DNA of 64,000 nt from assembly GCF_900129035.1 (NCBI RefSeq), contig NZ_FQTW01000001.1:372001-436000 (forward strand). Direction: 5' to 3'. Under the pieces are notes generated by a model. It ran no database searches and was not told where the DNA came from. It saw only the letters and a program-made list of their open reading frames with translations. This document shows positions 38,791-47,429 of the stretch, in pieces; positions within the stretch are counted from its first letter, which is position 1; each line of letters begins with the position of its first letter. Both the position numbers and the translations under genes were made by a program. Origin of the DNA: Psychroflexus salarius (GTDB lineage: Bacteria > Bacteroidota > Bacteroidia > Flavobacteriales > Flavobacteriaceae).

Positions 38791-41094
38791 TTAAGCACTT
38801 ACGGTTTCAGCTTGAATAGTTCTAGATTCACCATTAACCATAACTTGTATTTGTTCTGCGCCTTTCAACTGAAAATCGACACCAGATTTTGAAACTGTTA
38901 CCGTTAAAATCTGATTTCTAAAATTCACTTTGAATGAATAAGAATCCCATTGAGATGGAATTTTAGGCGCAAAATGAAGCTGATTATTTTTTACACGCAT
39001 TCCGCCAAAACCTTCAACAATGCTCATCCAAGTTCCGGCCATAGATGTAATATGGCAACCTTCTTCTACCTCTTTATTATAGTCGTCAAGATCTAAGCGT
39101 GAGGTTCTTAAGTAAAACTGATAAGCTTGATCCATACGGTTTAATAAAGCAGCTTGAATGCTATGAACACAAGGAGATAAAGATGATTCATGAACTGTAA
39201 ATGGTTCATAAAAATCAAAGTGGCGCTCAAGTTCTTCAGTTGAAAAGTGATCCTCAAAAAAGTAAAATCCTTGAAGCGTATCGGCTTGTTTAATGTAAGG
39301 TGAACGTAAAATTCTATCCCAAGACCAATATTGATTAATAGGTCTCAATTTTGGGTCTAAATCACTAACCTTAATCATTTCTTTATCTAAAAACCCGTCT
39401 TGTTGTAAATAAACTTGATGTTCTTCAGAAAAAGGAAAATACATTTTATCTGAAACCGCTTTCATTTGCGTTAACTCAACTTCAGTTAATTTCGTTTTAT
39501 GTAAAATTCTTGAAAAGTCTTCAGGATAATTTTCTTTTAAAATTTCGAAATTTTCTAACATATAATCGATACACCATTTTGCCATATAATTGGTATAAAA
39601 ATTATTATTAACGTTATTTTCATACTCATTTGGTCCCGTAACACCTAGAATAACATATTGGTTTTTTTGTTTAGAAAAAGTGGCTCTTTGTTGCCAAAAA
39701 CGAGCAATAGCGATTAAAACTTCCATTCCCATATCAACTATGTAAGAATAGTCATTTGTAAAACGGTGGTAGTTGAAAATTGCAAAAGCAATTGCACCAT
39801 TTCTATGAATTTCTTCAAACGTAATCTCCCATTCATTGTGTGATTCTTCGCCATTCATGGTGACCATAGGATAAAGAGCAGCTCCATTTTCAAAACCTAA
39901 CTTTTCTGCATTTTCTATAGCTTTATCTAAGTGCTTATAACGGTATTTCAGCAAGTTTTTGGCTACTTCCTGATTTTTTGTGGCCATATAAAATGGTAAA
40001 CAATAAGCTTCTGTGTCCCAATAAGTACTACCGCCATATTTTTCGCCTGTAAAACCTTTAGGACCAATGTTTAAGCGATGATCTGTTCCGGTGTAAGTTT
40101 GGTTAAGTTGAAAGATGTTAAACCTGATACCTTGTTGCGCTTTAACATCTCCATTAATACTTATATCACTCATCTCCCAAATTGAAGACCAAGCTTCTTT
40201 TTGTTCTTGTAATAGTTGAAGGTAACCAAGTTGATTTGTGGTTTGTAAAACTTGCTTAGCGGCATTAATTAACTGATCTTCAGCATAATTTAAAGACGTT
40301 GTATATCCAGCAATTTTCTGTAGTGTGAAACAATCGTTTGCATTAACTTTTGTTGTGTACTTCAAAGCAACTTTAGCATCAGTTTTAAATACTTCTGGTG
40401 AAAGTTCTACTTGTTCATGATTAATCAATAAACGAGATTCCATAAATGTACACACCTGATAATTGGTTTTCATGGTGTGAGACCTTATAAAGGCTTGATG
40501 ATCTTCGGTTTGACTACCTAATATATTCCAAAATTTATCGTCCCAATTAGAATCTTGGTTTGTAATTCCGGCATCAATATATGGTGCATAAGAAATATTA
40601 GCTGAAGCATTTAAAGGTGTAATGTTATAATTGATAACGCCAACTTCATTATGTGCTAAGCTTAAAAAACGTGTAGCTTCTACTTCAATTTGAATGTCAT
40701 TAGGAAGCGTGGCAATAAAGCTCCGTTTGTGCCAGCCTTCTTTCATATTCAATTCGCGCTTAAAGTTTTTAACTTCTTTACAAGTATTGAGATCAAATGT
40801 TTCACCTTCAATAGTGATATGGATTCCTATAAAATTAGGCGCATTTAAAACTTTAGCGAAATATTCAGGATAGCCATTTTTCCACCAGCCAACACGGGTT
40901 TTATCAGGGTAATAAATACCGCCAATGTAGCTTCCTTGAAAGCTTGGTCCTGAGTAATCTTCTTCAAAATTAGCACGTTGTCCCATCGCGCCATTTCCTA
41001 GACTAAAAAGGCTTTCTGAAGACTTAACATTAGACTTATCGAAACCATTTTCAATAATAGACCACTCATTTGGTGTGATATAATCTTGGTTCAT
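38791..41094 (-). CDS. GH65 maltose phosphorylase
   Basis: The 767 residues show GH65 phosphorylase features: GYTGEKYGG-type loop (GFTGEKYGGSTYWDTEAYCL), GPNEYENNVNNNFYTNYM with the general acid Glu, and ESSLSPCVHSIQAALL. The enzyme cleaves maltose with phosphate to glucose and beta-glucose-1-P, saving one ATP per disaccharide. There is no signal peptide, so it is cytoplasmic. It sits 13 bases after pgmB, the enzyme that uses its product. Trehalose or kojibiose phosphorylase is possible by family, but the locus makes maltose by far the likeliest. Confidence 0.92.
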   Translation of the reverse strand: MNQDYITPNEWSIIENGFDKSNVKSSESLFSLGNGAMGQRANFEEDYSGPSFQGSYIGGIYYPDKTRVGWWKNGYPEYFAKVLNAPNFIGIHITIEGETFDLNTCKEVKNFKRELNMKEGWHKRSFIATLPNDIQIEVEATRFLSLAHNEVGVINYNITPLNASANISYAPYIDAGITNQDSNWDDKFWNILGSQTEDHQAFIRSHTMKTNYQVCTFMESRLLINHEQVELSPEVFKTDAKVALKYTTKVNANDCFTLQKIAGYTTSLNYAEDQLINAAKQVLQTTNQLGYLQLLQEQKEAWSSIWEMSDISINGDVKAQQGIRFNIFQLNQTYTGTDHRLNIGPKGFTGEKYGGSTYWDTEAYCLPFYMATKNQEVAKNLLKYRYKHLDKAIENAEKLGFENGAALYPMVTMNGEESHNEWEITFEEIHRNGAIAFAIFNYHRFTNDYSYIVDMGMEVLIAIARFWQQRATFSKQKNQYVILGVTGPNEYENNVNNNFYTNYMAKWCIDYMLENFEILKENYPEDFSRILHKTKLTEVELTQMKAVSDKMYFPFSEEHQVYLQQDGFLDKEMIKVSDLDPKLRPINQYWSWDRILRSPYIKQADTLQGFYFFEDHFSTEELERHFDFYEPFTVHESSLSPCVHSIQAALLNRMDQAYQFYLRTSRLDLDDYNKEVEEGCHITSMAGTWMSIVEGFGGMRVKNNQLHFAPKIPSQWDSYSFKVNFRNQILTVTVSKSGVDFQLKGAEQIQVMVNGESRTIQAETVSA

Positions 41095-41107
41095 TGTTTC
41101 TTTAATT

Positions 41108-41764
41108 TTATTGATTTAGGAGTTTTTCTAAAAAATTTTGACTGATTTCGGTGAAATCTGAAAATACGTAATTGGCCTCGCCTAAAACAGAAGTTTTGCC
41201 AATACCAATACTTAACATCTCAGCTGTGTTTGCTGCTTGAACACCAGCAACTGAATCTTCAAAAACAACGCAATTTTGAGGTTCACAATCTAATTGCTTG
41301 GCGGCTGTTAAAAAAACCTGCGGGTCTGGCTTTGCTTTGGTTACGACAGTACCATCAACTATAGCATCAAAATAATGCGTTAAATTAACCTGTTTTAAAA
41401 TTCGCTTGGCATTTTTACTTGCCGAACCTAATGCAATAGGAATTTCTTTAGACTTTAAGAAATCTAAGGTTGACTTGACATCTGGCAAGATATCATCTTG
41501 GGTCATCTGGTCTACAAAACTAAGATACTCTGTGTTTTTTTGTTGCATCAGGCTATCAAACTTTTCTTGAGGTAATTCTTTGTTACCCCATTGAAGTATT
41601 TTTTCAAGCGATTTAATTCGGCTGACGCCCTTAAGCTGTTCGTTTTCTTTTTCTGTAAAATTAATATCGATGGAGTTAGCAAGGTTTTTCCAAGCAAGAA
41701 AATGGAATTTAGCAGTATCTACAATTACGCCATCGAGGTCGAATATAATTGATGTTTTAGTCAT
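41108..41764 (-). CDS. pgmB: Beta-phosphoglucomutase
   Basis: The 218 residues form a HAD-superfamily protein with FDLDGVIVDTAKFHFLAWK (nucleophile Asp, acid/base Asp and the cap His-Trp), KGVSRIKSLEKIL, ALGSASKNAKRIL and KAKPDPQVFLTAA followed by FEDSVAGVQAA. These are specific to beta-PGM, which converts beta-glucose-1-P to glucose-6-P. It overlaps the MFS gene by 8 bases and precedes GH65, a classic maltose phosphorolysis pair. Confidence 0.95.
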   Translation of the reverse strand: MTKTSIIFDLDGVIVDTAKFHFLAWKNLANSIDINFTEKENEQLKGVSRIKSLEKILQWGNKELPQEKFDSLMQQKNTEYLSFVDQMTQDDILPDVKSTLDFLKSKEIPIALGSASKNAKRILKQVNLTHYFDAIVDGTVVTKAKPDPQVFLTAAKQLDCEPQNCVVFEDSVAGVQAANTAEMLSIGIGKTSVLGEANYVFSDFTEISQNFLEKLLNQ

Positions 41765-43148
41765 GATTTAAATTTTGATTCTTAGTCTGAATATCGTCTA
41801 CATCTTTAACTTTTATAACTAAAAAAGCTGCTATAACCATGCTTATACCTGATAACAATAATGCAAATATAGCTTGATTTCCATAGGCATATTTAACCAA
41901 TGGACCGCCAATAACTCCATTTAATATTTGAGGCAAAACAATAAAAAAATTGAAAATACCCATGTAAACGCCCATTTTCTTAGGATTTATGGCACCTGCA
42001 AGAATAGCATACGGCATTGATAAAATACTTGCCCAAGCTATTCCTATACCTATCATAGGCAATATAAGCCAATAACGATCAGGCATGATGTAAATTGAAA
42101 TAAAACTTAAGCCGCCAATTAGTAAAGCATAAAAGTGGGTTTTCTTTCTACCAATTTTTTTAGCGATTTTTGGAAGATAAATAGCTACTGGAATGGAGAC
42201 GAGATTATAAACCCCAAATAAAATCCCAACCCAATCGCCGGCTTCATTAAATAGTTCGCTAGACGAATCTGTATGTGGCAACCCGTAAAAATGTTGTGCG
42301 ATTGCAGGAGTTGAAAACACCCACATTCCAAATAATGCAAACCAAGAAAAAAACTGGACCCAGCTTAATTGTTTCATGGTTGGCGGCATTTTTACAAAAT
42401 CAACAAAAATATCACTAAGCTTTGCCTTTTCTTCTTCAATAAGGGTTGTTGCTGAGTTTTGTTCATTTAATTTATTTTCAGCTTGCTCTATAAGTTTAAG
42501 TTCTTCAGGAGAATATTCTTTTGTTTTAGCAATAGTCACTAAAATTGAAACTAATAGTACAACAGCACCAATGATAAATGACCATATAAGATTTAAAGGA
42601 ACATTACCTTCAATGGCACGATTGCTTAGGCCAAAATACTCTGATAACACGTATGGCAACCAAGACCCAATCACGGCTCCAATACCAATTAAAATTGTTT
42701 GTACAGAAAAACCTAGCGTTCGTTGTTCTTTATCAAGAACATCGGCTACCAAAGCCCGAAATGGCTCCATTGAAATGTTAAATGATATATCCATAATCAT
42801 TAACATTCCTGTACCGACCCACAAGGCAGGCAAAAAAGCGATAAATAAATCTGCTTGCGGTAAAAGAATTAAGCCAATTGATGCTAATATAGCACCAATT
42901 AAAAAATAAGGTTTTCTTCTTCCTAATTTCGTCCAGGTATTATCACTATAATGCCCAACTAAAGGTTGAACTATTAAACCTGTTATTGGCGCGATAAGCC
43001 AAAACCATGATAGCTGATGAACTTCTGCACCAAAGGTTTGTAAAATTCTGCTTGCAAAACCATTTTGCAGTGCGAAACCCATTTGAATACCTAAAAAGCC
43101 AAAGCTAAGGTAAATAATTTCTAAGGTAGAAAGTTTGCGTTTTTGCAT
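41757..43148 (-). CDS. MFS maltose/maltodextrin transporter, SLC45-like
   Basis: The 463 residues have about twelve membrane segments and a long central loop (about 195-245). The cytoplasmic motif HYSDNTWTKLGRRKPYFLIGA matches the sucrose/maltose transporter (SLC45, GPH-like) subgroup. It would import maltose or short dextrins across the inner membrane by proton symport. It is the first gene of the MFS-pgmB-GH65 unit; the initiating ATG sits at the edge of an inverted repeat (43149-43172). Confidence 0.88.
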   Translation of the reverse strand: MQKRKLSTLEIIYLSFGFLGIQMGFALQNGFASRILQTFGAEVHQLSWFWLIAPITGLIVQPLVGHYSDNTWTKLGRRKPYFLIGAILASIGLILLPQADLFIAFLPALWVGTGMLMIMDISFNISMEPFRALVADVLDKEQRTLGFSVQTILIGIGAVIGSWLPYVLSEYFGLSNRAIEGNVPLNLIWSFIIGAVVLLVSILVTIAKTKEYSPEELKLIEQAENKLNEQNSATTLIEEEKAKLSDIFVDFVKMPPTMKQLSWVQFFSWFALFGMWVFSTPAIAQHFYGLPHTDSSSELFNEAGDWVGILFGVYNLVSIPVAIYLPKIAKKIGRKKTHFYALLIGGLSFISIYIMPDRYWLILPMIGIGIAWASILSMPYAILAGAINPKKMGVYMGIFNFFIVLPQILNGVIGGPLVKYAYGNQAIFALLLSGISMVIAAFLVIKVKDVDDIQTKNQNLNHD

Positions 43149-43172
43149 ATCGTTTTATTTGATTAAAACGAT
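43149..43172. promoter_or_regulatory. Inverted repeat in the leader of the MFS gene
   Basis: ATCGTTTT (43149-43156) and AAAACGAT (43165-43172) form a perfect 8-base inverted repeat with an 8-base spacer directly upstream of the MFS start codon on the minus strand. It could be a protein-binding site or an mRNA hairpin covering the translation start. Confidence 0.5.
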
Positions 43173-43206
43173 AAGTCAAGAATTAATTTCAAAACTTATC
43201 TTAAAT

Positions 43207-43222
43207 AGGAAGTAAAAGTATA
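43207..43222. promoter_or_regulatory. 16-base motif shared with the susC leader (copy 1)
   Basis: AGGAAGTAAAAGTATA occurs here, between lacI and the MFS gene, and again at 44467-44482 upstream of susC, same strand and identical. Two exact copies confined to the two regulated intergenic regions suggest a common cis element. Confidence 0.45.
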
Positions 43223-43254
43223 AGCTTTGATTATTTGGACAAATATATCAAAAA

Positions 43255-44313
43255 TTATGACTCATTACTATTCAAAGTCGTTTCTCTTTCTATAATATCT
43301 GTCTCAACAACAACCGTTTTATAATTTTCATCTTCTGTTTCATCGGTGCTTTCAAGCCTATTGATAAGGAGTTTTGCGGCTTGACTACCCATGGCTTTAC
43401 CATGTTGACTGACCGTAGTTAATGGCGGAAATGCGTGCTTTGAAAGTACACCATCAGTAAAACCTACAAATTGAATGTCTTGAGGGATAGAATAACCTAA
43501 TTCTCTTGCAGCCTTCATTGCTGTTATAGCATAGAGCTCATTTACAGCGAAAATAGCATCAATTTCATTATGTTTTAAATAATTTTTTATTTGAGTCTCT
43601 AAATGTAAAAGTTCATCTTGAGGTTTGTTGTTATCTTCAATCTTAAGAATAAGATTTTCATCTAAATTGATATTATTAAATTGTAAAGCCTCGACATAAC
43701 CTTTAGTTCTTAAACGTCCAACACTAACGTAATCTTCGGTTGTGATAATCCCAACTTTTTTAGCGCCCGAATCTATTAATTTTTGAACCGCTTTTCGTGA
43801 AGTGGCTATATCATCTACTACTATTTTATCGCAAATAATTTCATCTAAAACCCGATCAAACATAACTATTGGTATACCTTGATCAATCGTTTCAAATAAG
43901 TGGTGATAATCTTTTAGGGCTAATGTCTCCTTCGCAACTGAAATAATAAAACCATCGATACTCCCATTAGCAAGCATTTCAAGATTAATCACCTCTTTAT
44001 CAAAAGACTCGTTAGATAAACCAACAATAACATTATAACCATGAGAGTTTGCGTAATCTTCAATACCTGAAATGACAGTAGTAAAGAAATGGTGAACAAT
44101 CTCAGGAATAATAACACCAAGCGTTTTAGTTTTCTTATTTTTTAAACTTAAAGCAATATTGTTGGGTTTGTAATTGTAGAGTTTAGCAAAGGCCCGAACT
44201 TTTTCTTTCGTTTCATCACTTATTTCTTTACTATCGCGAAGCGCCTTAGACACTGTTGAAACGGAAACATCTAACTCCTTGGCTATAATCTTCAAAGTGG
44301 GCTTTTGTCTCAT
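43255..44313 (-). CDS. LacI-family transcriptional regulator of the maltose/starch locus
   Basis: The 352 residues begin with a LacI HTH (TLKIIAKELDVSVSTVSKAL) and hinge (YNYKPNNIALSLKNKKTKTLG), followed by a periplasmic-binding-protein-like sensor domain (GVIIPEIVHHFFTTVISGIE; VVDDIATSRKAVQKLI; FVGFTDGVLSKHAFPPLTTV). It is divergent from susC and upstream of the MFS operon. A near-perfect LacI-type palindrome lies in the susC intergenic region at 44403-44418. Flavobacterial starch loci use this type in place of the Bacteroides SusR. The effector is presumably maltose or a dextrin. Confidence 0.93.
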   Translation of the reverse strand: MRQKPTLKIIAKELDVSVSTVSKALRDSKEISDETKEKVRAFAKLYNYKPNNIALSLKNKKTKTLGVIIPEIVHHFFTTVISGIEDYANSHGYNVIVGLSNESFDKEVINLEMLANGSIDGFIISVAKETLALKDYHHLFETIDQGIPIVMFDRVLDEIICDKIVVDDIATSRKAVQKLIDSGAKKVGIITTEDYVSVGRLRTKGYVEALQFNNINLDENLILKIEDNNKPQDELLHLETQIKNYLKHNEIDAIFAVNELYAITAMKAARELGYSIPQDIQFVGFTDGVLSKHAFPPLTTVSQHGKAMGSQAAKLLINRLESTDETEDENYKTVVVETDIIERETTLNSNES

Positions 44314-44402
44314 TTTTTACAATATCTGGAATTATTTCCTAAAAATACTAACTAATTCGAAAAAAACAGCCATTAAATAAAATATCTGAAAAAGTTTTCA
44401 AC

Positions 44403-44418
44403 ACGAAAACGTTATCGT
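44403..44418. promoter_or_regulatory. LacI-family operator between lacI and susC
   Basis: ACGAAAACGTTATCGT is a 16-base palindrome with 14 symmetric positions and the CG centre typical of LacI-family operators. It lies upstream of the putative susC -33 element, about 90 bases from both start codons. Confidence 0.65.
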
Positions 44419-44430
44419 AGATTTATTGAG

Positions 44431-44461
44431 TTTGAGTATACATTTAGTTTACATACTTTTA
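44431..44461 (+). promoter_or_regulatory. Putative susC promoter
   Basis: TTTG at 44431-44434 and TACTTTTA at 44454-44461 are separated by 19 bases, close to the Bacteroidota TTTG-N19-TAnnTTTG pattern. The last position deviates from G. The LacI-type site lies 13 bases upstream of the -33 element. Confidence 0.4.
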
Positions 44462-44482
44462 ACATCAGGAAGTAAAAGTATA
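44453..44482. promoter_or_regulatory. Inverted repeat and 16-base motif (copy 2) in susC leader
   Basis: ATACTTTTA (44453-44461) and TAAAAGTAT (44473-44481) form a perfect 9-base inverted repeat with an 11-base spacer. The right part includes AGGAAGTAAAAGTATA (44467-44482), identical to the copy at 43207-43222. It ends 25 bases before the susC ATG. Confidence 0.5.
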
Positions 44483-44507
44483 TTAATTCTAATTTAAATT
44501 TTTACGT

Positions 44508-47423
44508 ATGCAAACAATTAAACATTTGGGCTTTATACTACTATTATTGCCCATTAGCCTCTTTGCCCAACAAACTGTTAAAGGTACTGTTGTCGGTGAA
44601 GATGGTGTGCCAATTCCTGGTGTTAATATTTCTATAGAAAACACTAACAAGGGAACAACTACCGATTTTGATGGTAATTACTCAATCGTTGTAGAACAAA
44701 ATCAAGTGCTAAAGTTCTCGTATTTAGGCTTTAAGCCGAAAAAAGTAACTTACACTAATCAAAATGAAATTAACATTACACTTCAACTTGACACAGCTGT
44801 TTTAGAAGAAGTTGTCGTTGTTGGTTATGGTACTGCAAAGAAAGAAGACTTAACTGGAGCGGTTGATTTGGTAACTCCAAAAGATTTCAACAAAGGTCCA
44901 ATTAATTCAGCACAACAACTTATTACTGGTAAAATTGCTGGTGTTAATGTTACCTCAGCATCAGGTTCACCTGGTGATGGCCAAAATATTACAATTAGAG
45001 GTTTAGGCTCATTATCCTTAACTAGTGAGCCACTTTATGTTATTGATGGTGTACCAATTGATAATGGTGGCGTTGGTGGTTCTCGTAATCCATTAAATAT
45101 TATTAACCCTAACGATATTGCAAGCATCACGGTTTTAAAAGATGCTTCAGCTACAGCTATTTATGGTTCTCGTGCCGCGAATGGTGTTATCCAAATTACA
45201 ACTAAAAAAGGAAAAGACACCAAAGAATTTCGTTTTAATACATCCTATAATAGAACCATTAGAAATACTGTAGAAACTGTTGATGTACTAGGTGCTTCAG
45301 AATTTAGAAACTTAGTACAAACAATTGGTAATGAAAATCAGATTTCAAGATTAGGTGATGCTAATACAGATTGGCAAGACCAGATTTATGCTGATCAAGC
45401 CATGGGTGGTGAATTTAATACGAGTGCATTAGGTAATGCCTATGGTGTACCAATGCGCGTGTCTTTAGGTTATTCTGACCAGAATGGTATTTTAAGAGGC
45501 GATAACTTTTCAAGGTTAACAGGGTCTTTAAACCTGACGCCTACTCTATTAGACGAAAAGCTAAAGTTGACTTTTAATGCAAGAGGTTCTTATGTAGAAA
45601 ATACATTTGCAGATCGTGGTGCTATCGGCGCAGCCGTGGCTTTTGACCCGACTCAACCGGTATTCGACGAAAATTCGCCGTTTGCCAATTACTACACTTG
45701 GTTAGATGGTGATCGTCAGCGTGGTTTAGCTACAACAAACCCAGTTGCTTTATTAGATTTAATTGATGACACTTCTGAAGTAAGAAGATTTATTACCAAC
45801 TTAAAAGCAGATTATAAATTAACCGATGAGTTGACTGCAACTATAAATGCTGGTTATGACGAATCTAATAGTAATGGAAGACGTATAACTTCTAGTGATA
45901 TTCCTACATCAGATGCTCCTGGAAGCGGTTTGCAAACAGGCGCTAGAACTGAATTTAGCCAAATCCAAAAAAACAAATTATTTGATGCTTACCTCAATTA
46001 TAAAGGTAGCTTTAACGATGTGCATAACATTGATGCTACAGCTGGTTATTCTTACCAGGAGTTTGAATTTGATAACTTTAGCTATGATAGCGAGCGCGAG
46101 GAACAAGGCTTAGAATCTGAATTCATCGACAAATCTAGAAGCGTATTATTATCTTATTTTGGGCGTGTTAACTATAATTTTGATAGTAAATACTTAGTCA
46201 CAGCAACCCTAAGAGCTGATGCCTCGTCTAAATTAAATCCAGACGATCGTTGGGGTTATTTTCCATCATTTTCAGCAGCTTGGAATATCCATAATGAAGA
46301 TTTTATCGAAGAATCTAGCGTCATTAATGAATTGAAATTAAGAGCTGGTTATGGTGAAGTTGGTAACGTAAATGGTTTAGGAGATTACCGATTTTTAACA
46401 CGTTATGTTGCTAGTCAACAAACAGCTAATTATCAGTTTGGAAATTCATTTTTACAAACCTTCAGACCAGAGCCAGTCAATGAAAATTTAAAATGGGAAG
46501 TCGGTTCAACTATAAACGTTGGTTTAGATTATGCTATTTTAGATAATCGTATTTCTGGTTCAGTAAATGCTTACAGAAGAGAAACAAAAGATTTAATTGC
46601 ATTTACGCTTGTAGATCCATTTACAAACTTCGGTAACCGTATTGATGCTAATATTGGTGATATGGTTAATGAAGGTATAGAATTTACTTTAAACCTTAGA
46701 CCAGTTGATACTGATGATTTTCAATGGGACATCAATTACAACATATCATTTAATGAAAATGAAATTACAAGACTACCAGACGAACAAAACGTTGGTGGTA
46801 TAAGTGGTGGTACAGGTAATAATGTTCAAATTCATCGCGAAGGTGAAGCGCCTTTTAGCTTTTATGTTTACGAACAAGTTTATGACTCAAACGGTAGCCC
46901 TATAGAAGGTGTTTTTGTAGATAGAAACAGCGACGGAATCATAAATAATGATGACCGATACATTAAAGAAGATCCTTATGCAGATGTGCTTATGGGCTTA
47001 AACACTAACTTAAGCTATAAAAACTGGGATTTATCTATTCAATCTAGAGCAAGCCTTGGTAACTATGCTTATGATAATGTAGCTTCTGCTAATGGGTATG
47101 AAAGACGAGCAACTGATAATCAGATTTTATCAAACCTTCACGTTGATTATTTAAATACAGGTTTCAAAACTATTACTGAACAAAACTTGTTAAGTGATTA
47201 TTATGTACAAGAAGCCTCATTTTTTAGAATTGATAATATAACTTTAGGTTATAATTTTGATAGTTTATCAAAAAATGCGAATTTTAGGGTGTATGGATCT
47301 TTACAAAACGCTTTAGTTGTAACCGATTATGATGGTATCGATCCTGAAATTTCTGGAGGAATTGATAACAATTTCTATCCAAGACCAAGAACACTAGTTA
47401 TTGGTGTTAATGTTGATTTTTAA
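44508..47423 (+). CDS. susC: SusC/RagA-family TonB-dependent outer-membrane transporter
   Basis: The 971 residues show a signal peptide (LLLLPISLFAQQ), a carboxypeptidase-regulatory-like domain (VKGTVVGEDGVPIPGVNIS to FSYLGFKPKK), the TonB box LEEVVVVGYGTAKK, and the SusC plug (TGKIAGVNVTSASGSPGDG, ITIRGLGSLSLTSEPLYVID, KDASATAIYGSRAANGVI). A 22-strand-type barrel follows, ending VIGVNVDF. It imports maltooligosaccharides with SusD as lid. It is first in susC-susD-susE; the gap to susD is 6 bases. Its length is within the range for short-type SusC proteins. Confidence 0.97.
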   Translation: MQTIKHLGFILLLLPISLFAQQTVKGTVVGEDGVPIPGVNISIENTNKGTTTDFDGNYSIVVEQNQVLKFSYLGFKPKKVTYTNQNEINITLQLDTAVLEEVVVVGYGTAKKEDLTGAVDLVTPKDFNKGPINSAQQLITGKIAGVNVTSASGSPGDGQNITIRGLGSLSLTSEPLYVIDGVPIDNGGVGGSRNPLNIINPNDIASITVLKDASATAIYGSRAANGVIQITTKKGKDTKEFRFNTSYNRTIRNTVETVDVLGASEFRNLVQTIGNENQISRLGDANTDWQDQIYADQAMGGEFNTSALGNAYGVPMRVSLGYSDQNGILRGDNFSRLTGSLNLTPTLLDEKLKLTFNARGSYVENTFADRGAIGAAVAFDPTQPVFDENSPFANYYTWLDGDRQRGLATTNPVALLDLIDDTSEVRRFITNLKADYKLTDELTATINAGYDESNSNGRRITSSDIPTSDAPGSGLQTGARTEFSQIQKNKLFDAYLNYKGSFNDVHNIDATAGYSYQEFEFDNFSYDSEREEQGLESEFIDKSRSVLLSYFGRVNYNFDSKYLVTATLRADASSKLNPDDRWGYFPSFSAAWNIHNEDFIEESSVINELKLRAGYGEVGNVNGLGDYRFLTRYVASQQTANYQFGNSFLQTFRPEPVNENLKWEVGSTINVGLDYAILDNRISGSVNAYRRETKDLIAFTLVDPFTNFGNRIDANIGDMVNEGIEFTLNLRPVDTDDFQWDINYNISFNENEITRLPDEQNVGGISGGTGNNVQIHREGEAPFSFYVYEQVYDSNGSPIEGVFVDRNSDGIINNDDRYIKEDPYADVLMGLNTNLSYKNWDLSIQSRASLGNYAYDNVASANGYERRATDNQILSNLHVDYLNTGFKTITEQNLLSDYYVQEASFFRIDNITLGYNFDSLSKNANFRVYGSLQNALVVTDYDGIDPEISGGIDNNFYPRPRTLVIGVNVDF

Positions 47424-47429
47424 AAAAAA

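Noticed and set aside
42376-42909. Long open frame on the plus strand antisense to the MFS gene
   Set aside because: Its product is Ser/Ile/Lys-rich without a recognisable domain, and the opposite strand encodes a clear transporter; it mirrors that gene's codons.
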